Source of the DNA: Colletotrichum lupini | Taxonomy: Eukaryota; Ascomycota; Sordariomycetes; Glomerellales; Glomerellaceae | Direction: 5' to 3' | NCBI RefSeq assembly: GCF_023278565.1 | Contig: NC_064682.1 | Coordinates: forward strand, 4,092,001-4,156,000 | Length of the DNA: 64,000 nt | Shown here: piece after piece, positions 1 to 12,439 of the stretch | Layout of the letters: each line of letters begins with the position of its first letter | Numbering within the stretch: position 1 is the first letter of the stretch | Translations under genes and position numbers: made by a program | The notes under the pieces: model-generated | Databases searched by the model: none | Told to the model about the DNA's origin: nothing | What the model saw: the letters and a program-made list of their open reading frames with translations, nothing else

Positions 1-1656
1 GAAACTTTTAGGAAATATTTATGAGTAATATATTATTTACTTAGTATTTATAGCCTTAACCTCTATTTATATATTTATTATAAATATTTATTCATAATAC
101 TATAGTATTTTTAATTTATATAGTACTATTTTAAAGAAGTAAATAAAATACTTCTATTTTAATAAACTCTTTATTTATAAACTTCCCTAGACTAATTATT
201 CCCTATTATCCCTTAACTTTTAATTATACTTTTTATTTATTTATATCCTTAATAAAAATCTAAGTAAAAATAGCGGGGTTTATTTAAGAATTCGTTTTAT
301 TATTATTAGAATTATTAGCGGGAATAGGCTAAACCGGCTTATTTTTAACTACTTTACTATTCTAGCTTATTTATTTAGAGGTTTTAAAATTTTTTAAAAA
401 TAATTAATATTAAGTATAACGATATATAAGTATTAATAAAGTAACGTATTAAAAATATTTTCGTTTAGTACGAGTTTAGAATAATAATACTTATAAAATA
501 CTAAGTAAATCGGCTCGTATATATCGGGGGGAGGGTAAGTTATAAAATCCGGTTAAAAAGAGTATTAATTAAAAAATAAGTTATATTTATTATAATTAAT
601 AACGTCTTATAATTTATAAACTTTATAACTCTCTTCGGGGCCGAGCTTAATATTTATTTTTATTCAAGTAACGTCCTATTAAAAATAATTAGTTTTATAA
701 ATTAGAAATATTTTAGAAATATTTCTATTTATAATAGTATCTTTTTTAAAAGAAATAGTAAATAACGCCTTATTATTTATAATAGCCTTAGGCTTTTAAG
801 AGGTATTTAGGGGCGTATTCTAGCCCTTTATAAATAATATTATTTTAGTATAATATTTTATAAAAAACTATTAATAAAGCTAAAAATATTAATATAAAAT
901 AAGAAGTAACTTATAAGTAACCTCGAGGTTAATAATAATAAAGAGGGATCCCTTATAAAAAATCGTAAAATTAATATAATAACCCTTTTTAAAGTACTTC
1001 TTAAGTATACTAAGAAACGACTAATAATAACTATTAAAATAAAAGCTATTAACCTCTAAATAATAGTAATAAAGTTCTCTTAGTAATAAGATTACTTAAC
1101 CTTATTATTATAAAAATAAGTAAATAAATTACGTATTTAATTATAATAATAAAGATAAAACTTATATTATTAGTTTTAAATATAAGGAGATTCTTAAGCT
1201 AGCCCCTTTTATTATTAATATAAAACTTAAAGCTATTACTATTATAATAATAAAAAGGTATTATAAAATTAATTTAAAAATATTTCTAATTAATTATTAA
1301 TAAATTTTAAATATAATAATAAGTTTTATAATAAAAATTTCTAATCAAAGTCGTAATAAAGGGTAGAAATTTAAAAAAAAAGGATATAAAAGTTTAAAAA
1401 AAAGAACGCGACTTAATTAGAATAAAAAAAAAGTATAAGTCGGAATTATTTTTTATAGAGCGGACTTTAATTAAGTAATAGTACCCTAATTGGCTATAAT
1501 TTATTTCTAAAATATTTCTAGCCTAAGTACCCTAAAAAAAAAAACGAAGTCTAATTAGTTAAATTTAGCTAGGATTTATTAATATCTAAGTACTTATTAT
1601 TATATATAGGACTCTTACCTTAACTAGGGGGGGTTATTATTAGTTTATATATAGAC
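1..1656. repeat. RIP-saturated AT-rich repeat block (truncated by window start)
   Basis: The block is very AT-rich. CpA and TpG dinucleotides are almost absent while TpA is abundant and some CpG survives, which is the signature of RIP acting on a repeated element. There is no open reading frame. Composition switches sharply to normal sequence with frequent CA/TG at about 1656-1661. It is inferred to be a dead transposon extending left of the window. I found no copy of the 205-bp LTR that bounds the second AT-rich block, so the family is unknown. Confidence 0.85.
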
Positions 1657-4600
1657 TCGACATCAGTGTCATTGCTGCTGGGTGGCAGGGGAGCTCCCGG
1701 CTCATGCTGGCACCGAGGGGGCTTGATGTCATTTCATCTTCTCCATGTGCATGGAGAGCACGAACCGCCTTGCTGTCTAACTTATTTCTACCGTCTCTTG
1801 CGCACTCTGATGTGCCCCTCAGACTCTGGCACGATTCGTGCGCTTGTGCTCATACCAGAACCAAAGTGTGTCGTCTGCCCTGGCAGACAGGCTGAGGATG
1901 AACGTGCAGTGAATGTTGCGAGCCTAGTGAAGTTGGAAACAACGCTCGATGGGTATTCGCACAACTCACAAGTACACTTACTTCGTACCGGTACTCCCAG
2001 CCCTCGACCTGGCCTGCTTCTGAGCATTTGCGCAAACAAGATAGTAGCCGGGTTGATCGAGACCCTGGCTTTGGCGTCTTGGGGCTAGCTCCCGGGGGCC
2101 CGCGTCCCGGTTCAAAGTGACAGAACTGGGGCAGAGCTGGGAGGAGCTGAGAGATGGCGCGGGGTGGCACCGTGGGAATGAGCCCATGGGCACAGAGCGA
2201 GATATGGGCTGTTCCGACTTCTTTTTGTTTCTGTGCCACTTGTTTCGGTGTCCCTGACGACTAGACTGGTCGAGACTTGGAGCGTCCTATGTTGGCACGC
2301 AAATCAGGAACCAGCACGAGGTTGGTGTCTCAGAGACGAAGTGTCGTTCAACAACAGATGTTCTATTCCTGGGAACTAGCCTCTAGGTATTGCAGATTTG
2401 CGGGCACCGGGGAAAGGTTTCTGCAGGCATGGGGCGCTGCAATCTGCACGCTGCTTGAGCTTCTGTGGTGAACGGATACCTGGTACCATCCTGCAAGTCG
2501 TCAATATTTTCTGATCTGCGGAGCCTATGTCTCGACATCTACGGCTTAGCATTGATAATGTCTGCCGTATCAGGTGGCTAGAAATACCCATCTCTCGCCC
2601 ACCCGTCACGTTCATCAATCAGACCCAAGCCTATTTTAGCCGCCAAGCTTGTCCTGGTTCGTCGCAGCAAGCAGAGTGTAGAGAAGGGGGCCTGCAAGTC
2701 CGCAGGTCCGCAGTGATTCCGTGGGATACAAGGATGATTATGCAGCGGGTTTATCCCCCCTCTAACCCCATCTCCAGAGTCCAGGGTTCAAGGACATGCA
2801 AACCACTGCAAGCCTGCAAGGACTACAAGCGAGGTATTGCTAACCATTACCCAATGATCTAATGGCCTTGCAAGACGCCTCAAAGATGTCTGGTGTTGCG
2901 CTCTGGTCTGAGAGAATCTATTAAAGCAATAAGATGGGCACATGGATGTCGAGCCCTCGTCCATAACAATGACATGCCGCTAACATGGCCACATGCCAGG
3001 ACAGTTGGAGAGATCACGCTTTCTAAGCTGACAGCTGAGTCGTCATCCTGGACAACTCCACCGGAGGCAATTTGCTTCCCTTGATTGTCCCACGTGGGAG
3101 GGGCCAGATACCGCTCCCGACACTATGGCCTCAATCTCCTCTCTCCGTCTCGATCTACACTGCACCTTTCCCATGTGCCTCAAAGGGAGGCAATGATGGC
3201 CAGGAATAATTAGCCCCTATCCCGGCAGATGCTGATTTAGCCCCCAAAAGAACGTGCACAATAGACTCCAGGGACGAGAAACCCAAGACACCAAGGTCTA
3301 GATCAACAACACCGGAGTGAACGAGATTGTTCATTCTCGACATAATCTCACAGGAACAGGTCTCCAAAGCCAAGCACGTAAGCACATAGACAACCAAACG
3401 TGCTGCGTATTGTCTGCAACCGAGTCTGACAACACACCCTACAGTCTCAATAGTCAGTCAAATCAACCATATTATTAGCCTTTCCACCCCGTTAGCCCGC
3501 ATCTGTTAAACACACTTTACAATCCCTCCCCAGGACGCTAGGCGCCTCCGGGCTAGGGAAAAAATGCGACAAGCAGTCAGTCGAAAGCTTCGTGGTAGCA
3601 CTTACCGGCTTGCACGGCAAGGTCCTTGGTTCTTCCCAGCTTAAGCCAAGCATCAAGTTTGGGCGAAACGCAAGATGACTCCACGCAATTCCCTCCCCTC
3701 CCCTCCCCCCGTCCAACGTTCGCGCGCGGTGATCAAGCCAAAGGAGCCTCACAAACGGTGACAGAAACTTCAGAACCCTTCACAATCGACCTCAATTGGG
3801 GCCTAAGCCTTGGCAACCATGGGCTTCGATTAGATGGCATCGGAACGGAATGCCGCTTTCTGGACTTGGCTTGGCTCATGCGCCAGCCGCGCCTTTCCTC
3901 TTCAGCCTTTGCTAATGACAGTATCCCCGAGTTGCCCCCTTGCCTTGCGGCTTGGCAACCTTAGACATAGGCATTGCTGCGAGCATTCAGGAAGGGATGC
4001 GTCGCACCGTCGCCAAATCTTTCTTCTTGGCAGGCAGACAACGGCATCTCTATCGCCGCTCCGGGCCCTTCTCACTCTAGGACTACTGCGTCAATGAGGC
4101 GAGGTATCGCCATCACGAGTGGGCATTTGAGGCTTGGCGCGCGCCCTCAGCCATCAGCCATCGAGATTGCCAAATGTCCCATTTTTTGCCCCTAGAACGT
4201 CCCAAGTTTGATTTGGAAAGATGTTCACGCCTCAGGGTTTCACGGGCTCGGGCTGTAACGTGGTTGTTGACTCGCAGAGAAACAGATTAGGAAACATGTG
4301 CCTATGCTATACAAAAGAAGCTACTGGAACTTCTTCTTGCGCATCAGACATGCAATGTAAACTTTCGGGCGGAACCCGAGTGTCGCGTAGTTCATCCTTC
4401 ATAGTCCCATCCGAAGAGAGTCGAATCGCTGGGCAGACTCAAGGTCATCGTCAAGGTTTAGGGCAGAGATATTACCATGGCGAGAAGGTCCAGCCCCATC
4501 CTTTCCACATGATCGTACCATAACGACACCTCTCTGCTTCCTTTTTCTCTGATTATCAACAAGCCACAGAGAGGCTCTACGAATCGGTACCGTGGCCTGC

Positions 4601-7526
4601 CCTACGAGCTGAACCACCACTCCTCCTCCAACCCAACCCCAGATTTTAGGGCTCTCTGTTGGAAACCGTCCCTGCAGGGGGGGGGGGGGGGGGCTTTTCA
4701 AAGAGACCGAACCGGATGAGAAGCCATACCCCTCCACGCCCTCTAACCTTTCCCTCCCTGGGTGTTCTAACTATGGTGAGCTCAGTCAAACTTGGCTCTA
4801 GCAACTCCCTGCCGCTGGCGGAACGTTTCTGGGAGCATCCCGGGGCCCTTGGCAAGCCCTCGAAACTCAAGCCGCCTCGCTGGCGGGGCCGCATTTCTCG
4901 TCCGTCAAAGCTGGTAGCTCACAGACTCAAAGTCCACACTTTTTACTCACAGAAAAATCAAGGTTCAGCCAGACCCCGGGTCTGGCCGCGGATCATCTCC
5001 CCTCCTGCTTCTTTGGATATCATGCTCTTGGCTGTGTCGGACAGCTCGGACGCCCGCTGTCGTCTTGGAGCGGGGGACCCTGCCTTCTTTTCTTCCCCTG
5101 CCCCTCCACGAATACCTATCTCGTCGTTCTTCAGACTCCATTGTCACTCGGCCCTCGGGGCGGCCCCCGACCATTGATAAATGACAGTAACGTTAACGGC
5201 TTCCCTCAACGTGGTCAATTATCCAAACCTCGGAAGAGGCTGCGGACGGTTCGTGATCATAAGCGAAGACAGATTGCAGTCCTAGCCTCATGGATATCCA
5301 AGCTACCCTGGCGAATCAGAGATGCTACCGCTGGACAGCCCTGACGACATAGCGTAGCAGTCTGGATAATTCGCATCGTAATATCCCAAGGGGGCTGGGC
5401 TGTGATAATGCTCTCGACCTGGCCATGAGATTCAGATCATTGAGATGCGGTGATAATTATTTCCGTACAACTTGTTCAGTATGGACTAATCTGAGTCGTC
5501 GCTGGACTAATCTGGCCCGTAACCACAACGTGACCACGGCTCCCAGACTTGGCATGAGGGGACACCTCTCTTTTTGTCCTCTGTCAAACCTCAGTTGACT
5601 CGAGTCGACTCAGAGACGTTTCGTTCGTACCTCTTCAAAAAACGAGCTGGCAAATCACAGCCGTTGGTGTCACAAGATTTCCAACACTAGCGAGTCAAGA
5701 AGCTCACAAAGGGCCATGCTTTCCCCCAAGAGAAGAGGGATCGATGATCGTGTTTCCGTAGCCCGTGGGTAGGTGGTTGGTCGAACGCCTAGACACCATG
5801 CTGGCGCCGGACGACAGGTCGCCCGTCGTATCCTCTCCCACGTTATCCGTAAAGCAAAGGCAGACGTCGTATTCTCTCTCTGTTTCCTCGGCAGGGAAAA
5901 GAACACGACCTGTGCTTCCAATGGGGAAGCCTGACTTGGGAAGTTCAGGCTTTGGCGAGTGCTCACAACGATCAACCCAACCTCCTTGTGGAAACCCATA
6001 CCTCAAGCAGAAAATGCCGTGACCTCCATAAGTCCCGTCCATAACGTCGTACGCCCGTTCCCCATCCCGAATCACCCCGCGAAAGTGAAGCTCGGGCTAT
6101 CACCCGGCCGGTGATGCTGTGGGAGCCCGGTATCCCTCCGCGTCTACCTTCCCGCAGTTCCCGGTTGTGGATCTTTTTTGGTTCTTCTTCGTCCGCGGCT
6201 GTCTCGTCTCTGTCTACGATCCCGCTGCCGAGTGCCCAATCCCGATTCGCAGTGTCCTCTTCTCGATCTTTGCCCCCCTGATTATCGATCAAAGAGGAGA
6301 ATCCGAGCGTCTACGCAGGAGACAACGTAAGACAGGAGGGGTCCTGGCCATGATCCGTTGCCGAGAAGTTTCCGATCTGTCAAAACCTCTCCCCGTGATG
6401 AAGGGTGGGACCCATATGCTCCGCAATGCGGGCGCAGGGCGGACTCGGTAGTTGAGATTAGATCGAACTTGAGGCTCCGTCACCGCGTGTCCGCCGATCT
6501 GGGGAACTCGACTGCGTTCCAACGGTCACGGTAATAAAGGAAAAAATCGTCTTTTTTTTTTCCCCTTGCAGAAGTAAACCCACAACCCGGTGTCTTGGGT
6601 TCGGCCCGTCTTTGATACTTTTGATGTTGGTATCTTTCGGGCGGTTCTCTGATCTCTCGATAGGCACCAGTTAGTTCAGCGGAACTCTGGAGGTTCCATC
6701 TGAAGTTCGAATGATCACTCCTGGCAGCTTCCAGGCATACTATCTTGCCCCTTGCGTTTCTTGGTGGAAACATTGCTGGCAAAATCAGTTCCAGAATGAC
6801 TACCATTCTAGCCACGCTGTCAACCTCGAGGCCGACGTGATATCAAAGTCTACCGGTGCTGCCGACTGATTCCAGAAATAACATCCTCTCCGGTCTGCAA
6901 TAGATTCCTATAGTACCACAGGCTGACAGCATCACGCCCTCTCTCCTTGGAATCGTTCTCGCAAAAGTTGCACATCCGGCAGCGTGGACGTCTAATTCCG
7001 TAATTCCGTAGTCTATCTCTGGCTTAACTTCCCCAGGATGACCCGGTGACGAAAGCCACCTCCGCATCGCCCGCCCTCCCCGCATCACCACCTCCAGGCT
7101 CCCCGTGCTCGCAATGACCAATTCGCGTCGGCAGTTCTTTCATTGGCCGTTTAAGCTTTCCTCGGACGCCAGTTGTGTCGCCGACGTAATTTCGAGTTGC
7201 GAGAGAGTGGTGATTTTCCAGCAGTCCTTCCAAGGTTTGGTGATGTCAGGTCTTTGGGTTTCGGAACGGGCTTGTAAGACGGATTTATGTACGAGATGGT
7301 TGATCGGGTTTGCGGTTTGCCTGGCGCAAATAACGTACATGGAGTACGAAGACAAGATATTTATGTCGTGCCATCCGTGACGTCCAACCCTGGCGTGAGT
7401 CGTTCATCAGAGGCCCAAGTCGTGATCTTGCTGCTCGAATTCGCGGTAAATTTGTAAAAGGTTGATAACGCCTAGGTATCTCGACGGTGCCTATTCTAGC
7501 TTTGTCCGTCAAAGCCCCAGCCAACT
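1657..7526. other. Gene-poor 5.9-kb interval
   Basis: Normal base composition with only short overlapping ORFs (140 codons or fewer, apart from one of 172 at 4659-5177) on both strands. None has a recognisable family, a consistent splice pattern or a clear coding look. The 4659-5177 ORF runs through the G17 tract, so its frame is unreliable. The minus-strand ORF at 5704-6075 (123 codons) looks the least random but I do not recognise it. The last few hundred bases should hold the P450 promoter. No tRNA was recognised. Confidence 0.6.
4677..4693 (+). repeat. Homopolymer G17
   Basis: An uninterrupted run of 17 G in otherwise mixed sequence. Such tracts are length-unstable and error-prone in sequencing, so the length should be treated as approximate. 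Confidence 0.9.
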
Positions 7527-9235
7527 ATGGACTCCCCAATAGACGCGTTAGACCCGAATGACACCAGTCACACTTACACCGAAGTTGCCGGACTCTTCTT
7601 CCGAAAGTACTGGCCGATCCTGCTCCCTCTCGCTGTGTTAGTCAACGTCTTCCGCACCCGCTACCTATCTCCGCTCCGTCGATATCCCGGGCCGTTCATC
7701 GCCTCAACGACCCGTTTGTGGAAAGTCCTATCTACCGCATCGCGACGTACACACCTCGACCACATAGCTCTCCACAGGAAATATGGCCCGGTCGTGCGTA
7801 TTGCGCCGAACGAGGTCTCCATCGCCTCGCCCGAGGCAGCGCGACACGTTCTGAGCGCCGGCAAGCGGTTCTACAAGACGGCGTTCTACGGCGTCTTTCC
7901 ACCACCGGAGAATCCTGACATCTTCACGGAGGTCAACGAGGACGCTCACGCGAGGAAGAAGAAGGTCGCCAACGTTCCGTATAGCATGGCGGCGATGCAG
8001 CAGCTAAGCCCCTTCATTGACGATACCGTCGACCTGCTGGTTACTAAACTCGCCGGGTTCACGTCGCGGCCTATGGAGTACAAGGCTGACAAGTATGTTG
8101 ATCTCGGGGCGTGGTTGCACTACTTTGCATTTGACGTGCTTGGAGAGGTGGCTTTCTCCCGAAGCTTCGGTTTCCTGGCGGAGGGCAAAGACGTGGAGGA
8201 TGCCATCGCCACTATTGACCGCTCACAGGCGTACAATGGGATTGTTGGTCAGGTTCCGTGGGTTGACTTGCTTTTGCGGCGGAACCCTTTGTGGAAGCTA
8301 TTCCCAACGTTGAATACGAAGAATGCGCCCATCACTCGAATTGCCTTGAGTGAGATGGAGAGAAGACGGCCTTTTGATAAGGAGAGCGAGGGCAAGCTGA
8401 GGAATGATGACGGGAGGCAAGATCTCCTAGCGAGTTTGATCAAGGGACACTTGAAGGACACTGAGAAATTTACCGAAGGTGACGTCTTTGCTGTTGCCCA
8501 CGGCGCGATGTAAGTTTGATCAACGCATGAGAGTAGCCGATGCCTTGGACTAACGAACTTATTTATAATAGCTTCGCTGGATCAGACTCGACAGCTTCGA
8601 CCATGCAATCACTCTTCTGGCACATCCTTTCGGCGCCACAAATTCACACAAGAATGGTTGCTGAAATCGAAGATGCCGTCAAATCCGGGTCGATGCCTCC
8701 AACTGGCAACATCTCATGGAAAGAAGCCCAGGAGCTGCCGTACTTTCAAGCATGCCTGAAAGAGGCTATGCGCGTGCGGCCAGCAGTAGGACTCAACATC
8801 AGCCGCGTGGTTCCACCAGAAGGAGCCGAACTCGACGGCCGATTCTTCCCCGGTGGGACGCAGGTGGCTGTCAACGGCTGGGTCTTGCACCGCGATAAGC
8901 GCACTTTCGGCGAAGATGCGGATGATTATCGCCCTGAGCGGTGGCTGGTAGATGTTGAAGAAGCAAAGAAGATGGAGCGATACATGTTCCAAGTGAGTAG
9001 ACCAAGCTATTCTGGCGCTATTGAAGCTAACGATGATGTCCAGTTCGGTGGTGGAAGCCATGTTTGTATCGGCCGGAACCTAGCTCTGTTAGAAATCAAC
9101 AAGGTCGTGCCGCGTCTCTTCAGAGACTTCAAGTTCGAGTTGGCGCATCCTGGCCGGCCGTTGAGAGCAAGTGCTACGTTCTTTGTTGTACAAGATGGCC
9201 TGGAGGTATTGATTGAGCGACGGGAATTGGCCTAG
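7527..9235 (+). CDS. Cytochrome P450 monooxygenase (pisatin-demethylase/CYP57-like)
   Basis: Three exons: 7527-8509, 8572-8992 and 9044-9235, giving 531 aa. The introns are 62 and 51 bp; the first has a clear CTAAC branch point. Seen: an N-terminal membrane anchor (about residues 30-45), a YPGP hinge (about 53-56), the I-helix motif AGSDST at 330-335, ExxR at E392/R395, and the heme loop FGGGSHVCIG with the thiolate ligand at C476. All key P450 residues are present and the length is normal for a class II ER-bound fungal P450 reduced by NADPH-P450 reductase. The run ENPDIFTEVNEDAHARKKK and the C-terminal part resemble pisatin-demethylase-like P450s (family knowledge). The substrate is unknown. 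An FAD monooxygenase follows on the same strand 724 bp downstream, so a joint oxidative role is possible but unproven. Confidence 0.93.
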
Positions 9236-9959
9236 ACACCTGTCCATGGTGCGAACATGCCAGTGTACATGAGCAGATGACTATGCAGTAAGACTTTCAT
9301 AGCACTGCGACTGAATGAAGTTGATAATGTGTATTAACCCGACTGTGCTATTTAAATACTGAGAGTCTTTGGGAACATTGTCGATACTACTAGGCCGAAC
9401 CTGACCACCTCACTGGAAGCGTCCGTAGGAGAATGGCTCAGACAAGTGACAACGAAGGCCGTCGTTGAATTCTAATCTCCCCCGACTTCCGCCCCGGGGG
9501 AGTGGTCGCCGCCTCGTCTCTGCATACAACGTCGGACAAAGCCCGACGCTTAGCTGCCAAATCGGAGCGAAACATGCCACTCGCGTGTCTTCATTGTGGG
9601 CTGGGATGATGCGAGACCAGGCTAAATCACCGGATTGGCTACGGAGAAAATCCTTATTCTGCAAGCTCTTAATCGACAATCCAGTGTGCCAGTCAAACAC
9701 GACCGACTGCGGAATCGGGGTGTTGCTGCGGGGTGTCAGATGCGGTATCACCATCGCGGCGCGATATGGCGTCACGCCGGGCTCGGCCCCGACCCCACCG
9801 AGGCTGTCGTTATCTCCAACCCGGAGCCGTGGGCGGCCAACTATCGGGGAACTTGGGTGTTTTGATAAAAGTGCTTGCATGACCCGGTTTCTGCAGCTCT
9901 GATGTGCAGGTGAAGCGTTTTGTAACTTTGAACTCTATTTGAGAACTCGAAACGACGAA
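9236..9959. other. Intergenic between P450 and FAD monooxygenase
   Basis: Holds the P450 3' end and the promoter of the next gene. Overlapping antiparallel ORFs at 9410-9902 have no family resemblance and look like chance. Confidence 0.6.
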
Positions 9960-11359
9960 ATGGGGAGCACAAGCCAGCCACAGCAGCTTCAAGTTGCCAT
10001 CATCGGCGCAGGTATCGCCGGTTTGACAGCTGCGATCGCGTTGAAAGAACACCCAGGTATCAACGTTCAGATATATGATAAGGCGACAGAGCTTCGAGAA
10101 GTCGGTGCTTCTATTGCTCTGGGCCCGAATGGCCTGCGTACGTTGGAGAAGCTGGGTGTTCACAATGCTCTCGACGATTCGATTGCTTTCCGCAACAAGT
10201 CGGGTTTTCCAATGATCTACCGGTGAGTGCGTCAATGATACATGGCGTGAGGAACGAACCTGACCATAGAATTAGCCATTACAAGACCGGCGAGATCGTC
10301 TCGGTAGATGAGCACCACGGAAGCGTGGAGGCCCGCCATAAGACGGCAAGATTCCACCGTCCGCATCTGCAGCAGGCTTTGCTCAAGCACATCGACCCTG
10401 CCCACATTCACCTCAAAAAGGCCTTCAAAAACATCGAGAATGAAGAGTCAACAGGCAGGCTGAGGATCACATTTGTTGATGGCACCGCCGTCACGGCAGA
10501 CATCCTCCTCGGCGCGGACGGCATCCACTCTGGAGTGCGGAGCTTCTACGTCCCGTCATCTCGGTCAAAGTGGACCGGTTGGACAGCATTCCGTGCGGTG
10601 TATCCCGTCTCCCATCTGTCTCACATCACCGATATTCCAGACGAGGCGGAGCACTGGTGGGGGATCGATCGGACGTGGTTCATGTCGAAGCTTGGCAAAG
10701 ATCTGTTCTGCATCGTCGCGTCTCACCAAAGCGACCCTGACGCCCCGGATGCCCTGTATAAAGATACGGTGTGGAATACTGGCAGCGACATCAACTTGCT
10801 CAAGAAGCACTACAGCGAGTGGCACCGTCTGGTGCGCGAAATCATCGAGGCGACGCCTGCGGATTCATTGAAGGTGTATCCCAACGCTTCTGCCCACGGG
10901 CTAGAGAGCTGGGTTCTGGGCCAGGATAGAGTGACATTTGCTGGCGATGCGGCGCATGCCCATGGTGGAGCTTTCGCTGCGGGTGGGAGTCTCGCGATTG
11001 ACGACGCCTGGGCTTTTGCGGCATCGATCCAGCACGTGTTTCCACCTTCAGCCACGGAGCTTCCGTCAGCAGCAGACATTGCGAAAGCGCTGAAGTTGTA
11101 TGAGAAGACCCGAAAATCACATACGGATAGAGTGCTTGATACAGTCCATTCGACGAATAAGAAGAAGGTCGAAAGGCTGGCTGTGGTGGAGAACGATGAT
11201 GGCTTGCGGGCGAGGATGAAGAATCGAGTCGAGCCTGTTTGGATCCATGAACATGATGTCGAATCGGTATTCAGGCAGGTTTTGGCGCAGGAAAAAAGCC
11301 TTGAAGTTTCAGGAGCGACATCGAATCCGTCAGAAGTACAGATAGAAAGCCGCCTTTAG
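9960..11359 (+). CDS. FAD-dependent aromatic-ring monooxygenase (salicylate hydroxylase-like)
   Basis: Two exons, 9960-10222 and 10270-11359, giving 450 aa. The 47-bp intron (GTGAGT, branch CTGAC, TAG) splits an Arg codon. The ATG at 9960 is preferred over an upstream in-frame TTG because the Rossmann fold starts 12 residues later. Seen: GxGxxG at G16/G18/G21 binding the ADP of FAD, a DG-type motif GADGIHSGVRS near the middle, and the GD motif FAGDAAHAHGG that contacts the ribityl/pyrophosphate. This is the PF01494 class A flavoprotein hydroxylase layout, using NAD(P)H and O2. Members hydroxylate salicylate-like phenolics or act in polyketide tailoring; the exact substrate is not readable here. 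It is tandem with the P450 upstream. Confidence 0.9.
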
Positions 11360-12439
11360 ATGCTGAACATGGTGCCCCGAAGTTGAGAAATCTTGGTGGC
11401 TTTCGTGAGAGAATCTCCCAAGAAATCCCCTAGAAGTGGCAGCAATGATGGTGGTGTATCCGCCCTCGGCCATACTATGTGGATGCTTTCGAAATGCTAT
11501 AGCAACGAGTAGGTCATCTATTTGACAAAGATCTGATCATCTGCCGTGTATCACACTTCGTCAGCACTGCTCGAATCACGCCTGAATACTCATGGGGGAT
11601 AATTGCAGTTTCCCAAGCCCCGTGCTGATATTACAATCGTAGAAAGCTGCACTGAACGGGAGACAATGGTTTCGAGTAGATGGAGCGGTCCTTTGTAACC
11701 CTAGTCAAGATGCTCTTTGGTGTTGTTTGGTGTTGGTTGGTGTTGGTTTGCGAGCAGCGGCAGGGAAGGGAGCTGTAGCCTGTAGGTACGTCCCTGCGCC
11801 AGTCCCATTAGATCCCGCTGGTGGTCTGTGCTGACTCACACTTCTCGGCTCCACTCTGATAGCGGTGATTGGCCAATATCGCGGCCGTTTTCTAAGTATT
11901 CCGGGCTAAGCGCCGGTCCCTAGTTGTCCCTGCTTCTCGTCCAATTATTGAGCTCGTACAGGTCCACTCTGCGCTCCTTCCCGTCTTGCAGTGTGATGCA
12001 AGTACCTTCGTACCTTCGCATCTCTCCCTTCCTCACTGAGACCTGCGAGCTGCGAGCTGCGACATCCCAGCGATCCTCATCCTCAGCCGCTCTTCCTCCT
12101 CCTCCCAAGGACGACGCCGGGGGGCTGCATTCCAGTACGAAGCGTTTGCTTCTTTCTCCCCTCTTTCGACCCTTGTTGTGTGGCTGCTGCGCCCGTTCTC
12201 TCGCTCGCGACCTTCCTTCCTCACCGACCGTTTACCCCGCCGAGCGGTTGCGACCAACGCGCAGAATGCCTTCTTAGTACTTCAACCTCTTCCCCGACGT
12301 GCAAATACCAACATGGCACAACATTGCGTCTACTCAATGCTTCTTTGATAACTGGCAATACGAAGCGATAGGCTATGAGGCCGGATCTATGCCGTCTACT
12401 CACTATCCACATTAGCAGGTATGCTCTTGAAGCTTAGAC
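11360..12439. other. Intergenic and 5' region of the RdRP gene
   Basis: About 1.1 kb without a supported gene. It holds a short TTGGTGT-rich imperfect repeat at about 11717-11750 and a C/T-rich stretch (12060-12240) typical of fungal promoters and 5' UTRs ahead of the RdRP start. Confidence 0.6.

Noticed and set aside
9410..9902. Overlapping antiparallel ORFs of about 150 codons
   Set aside because: No family resemblance and both strands open equally, as chance predicts in GC-rich spacer.
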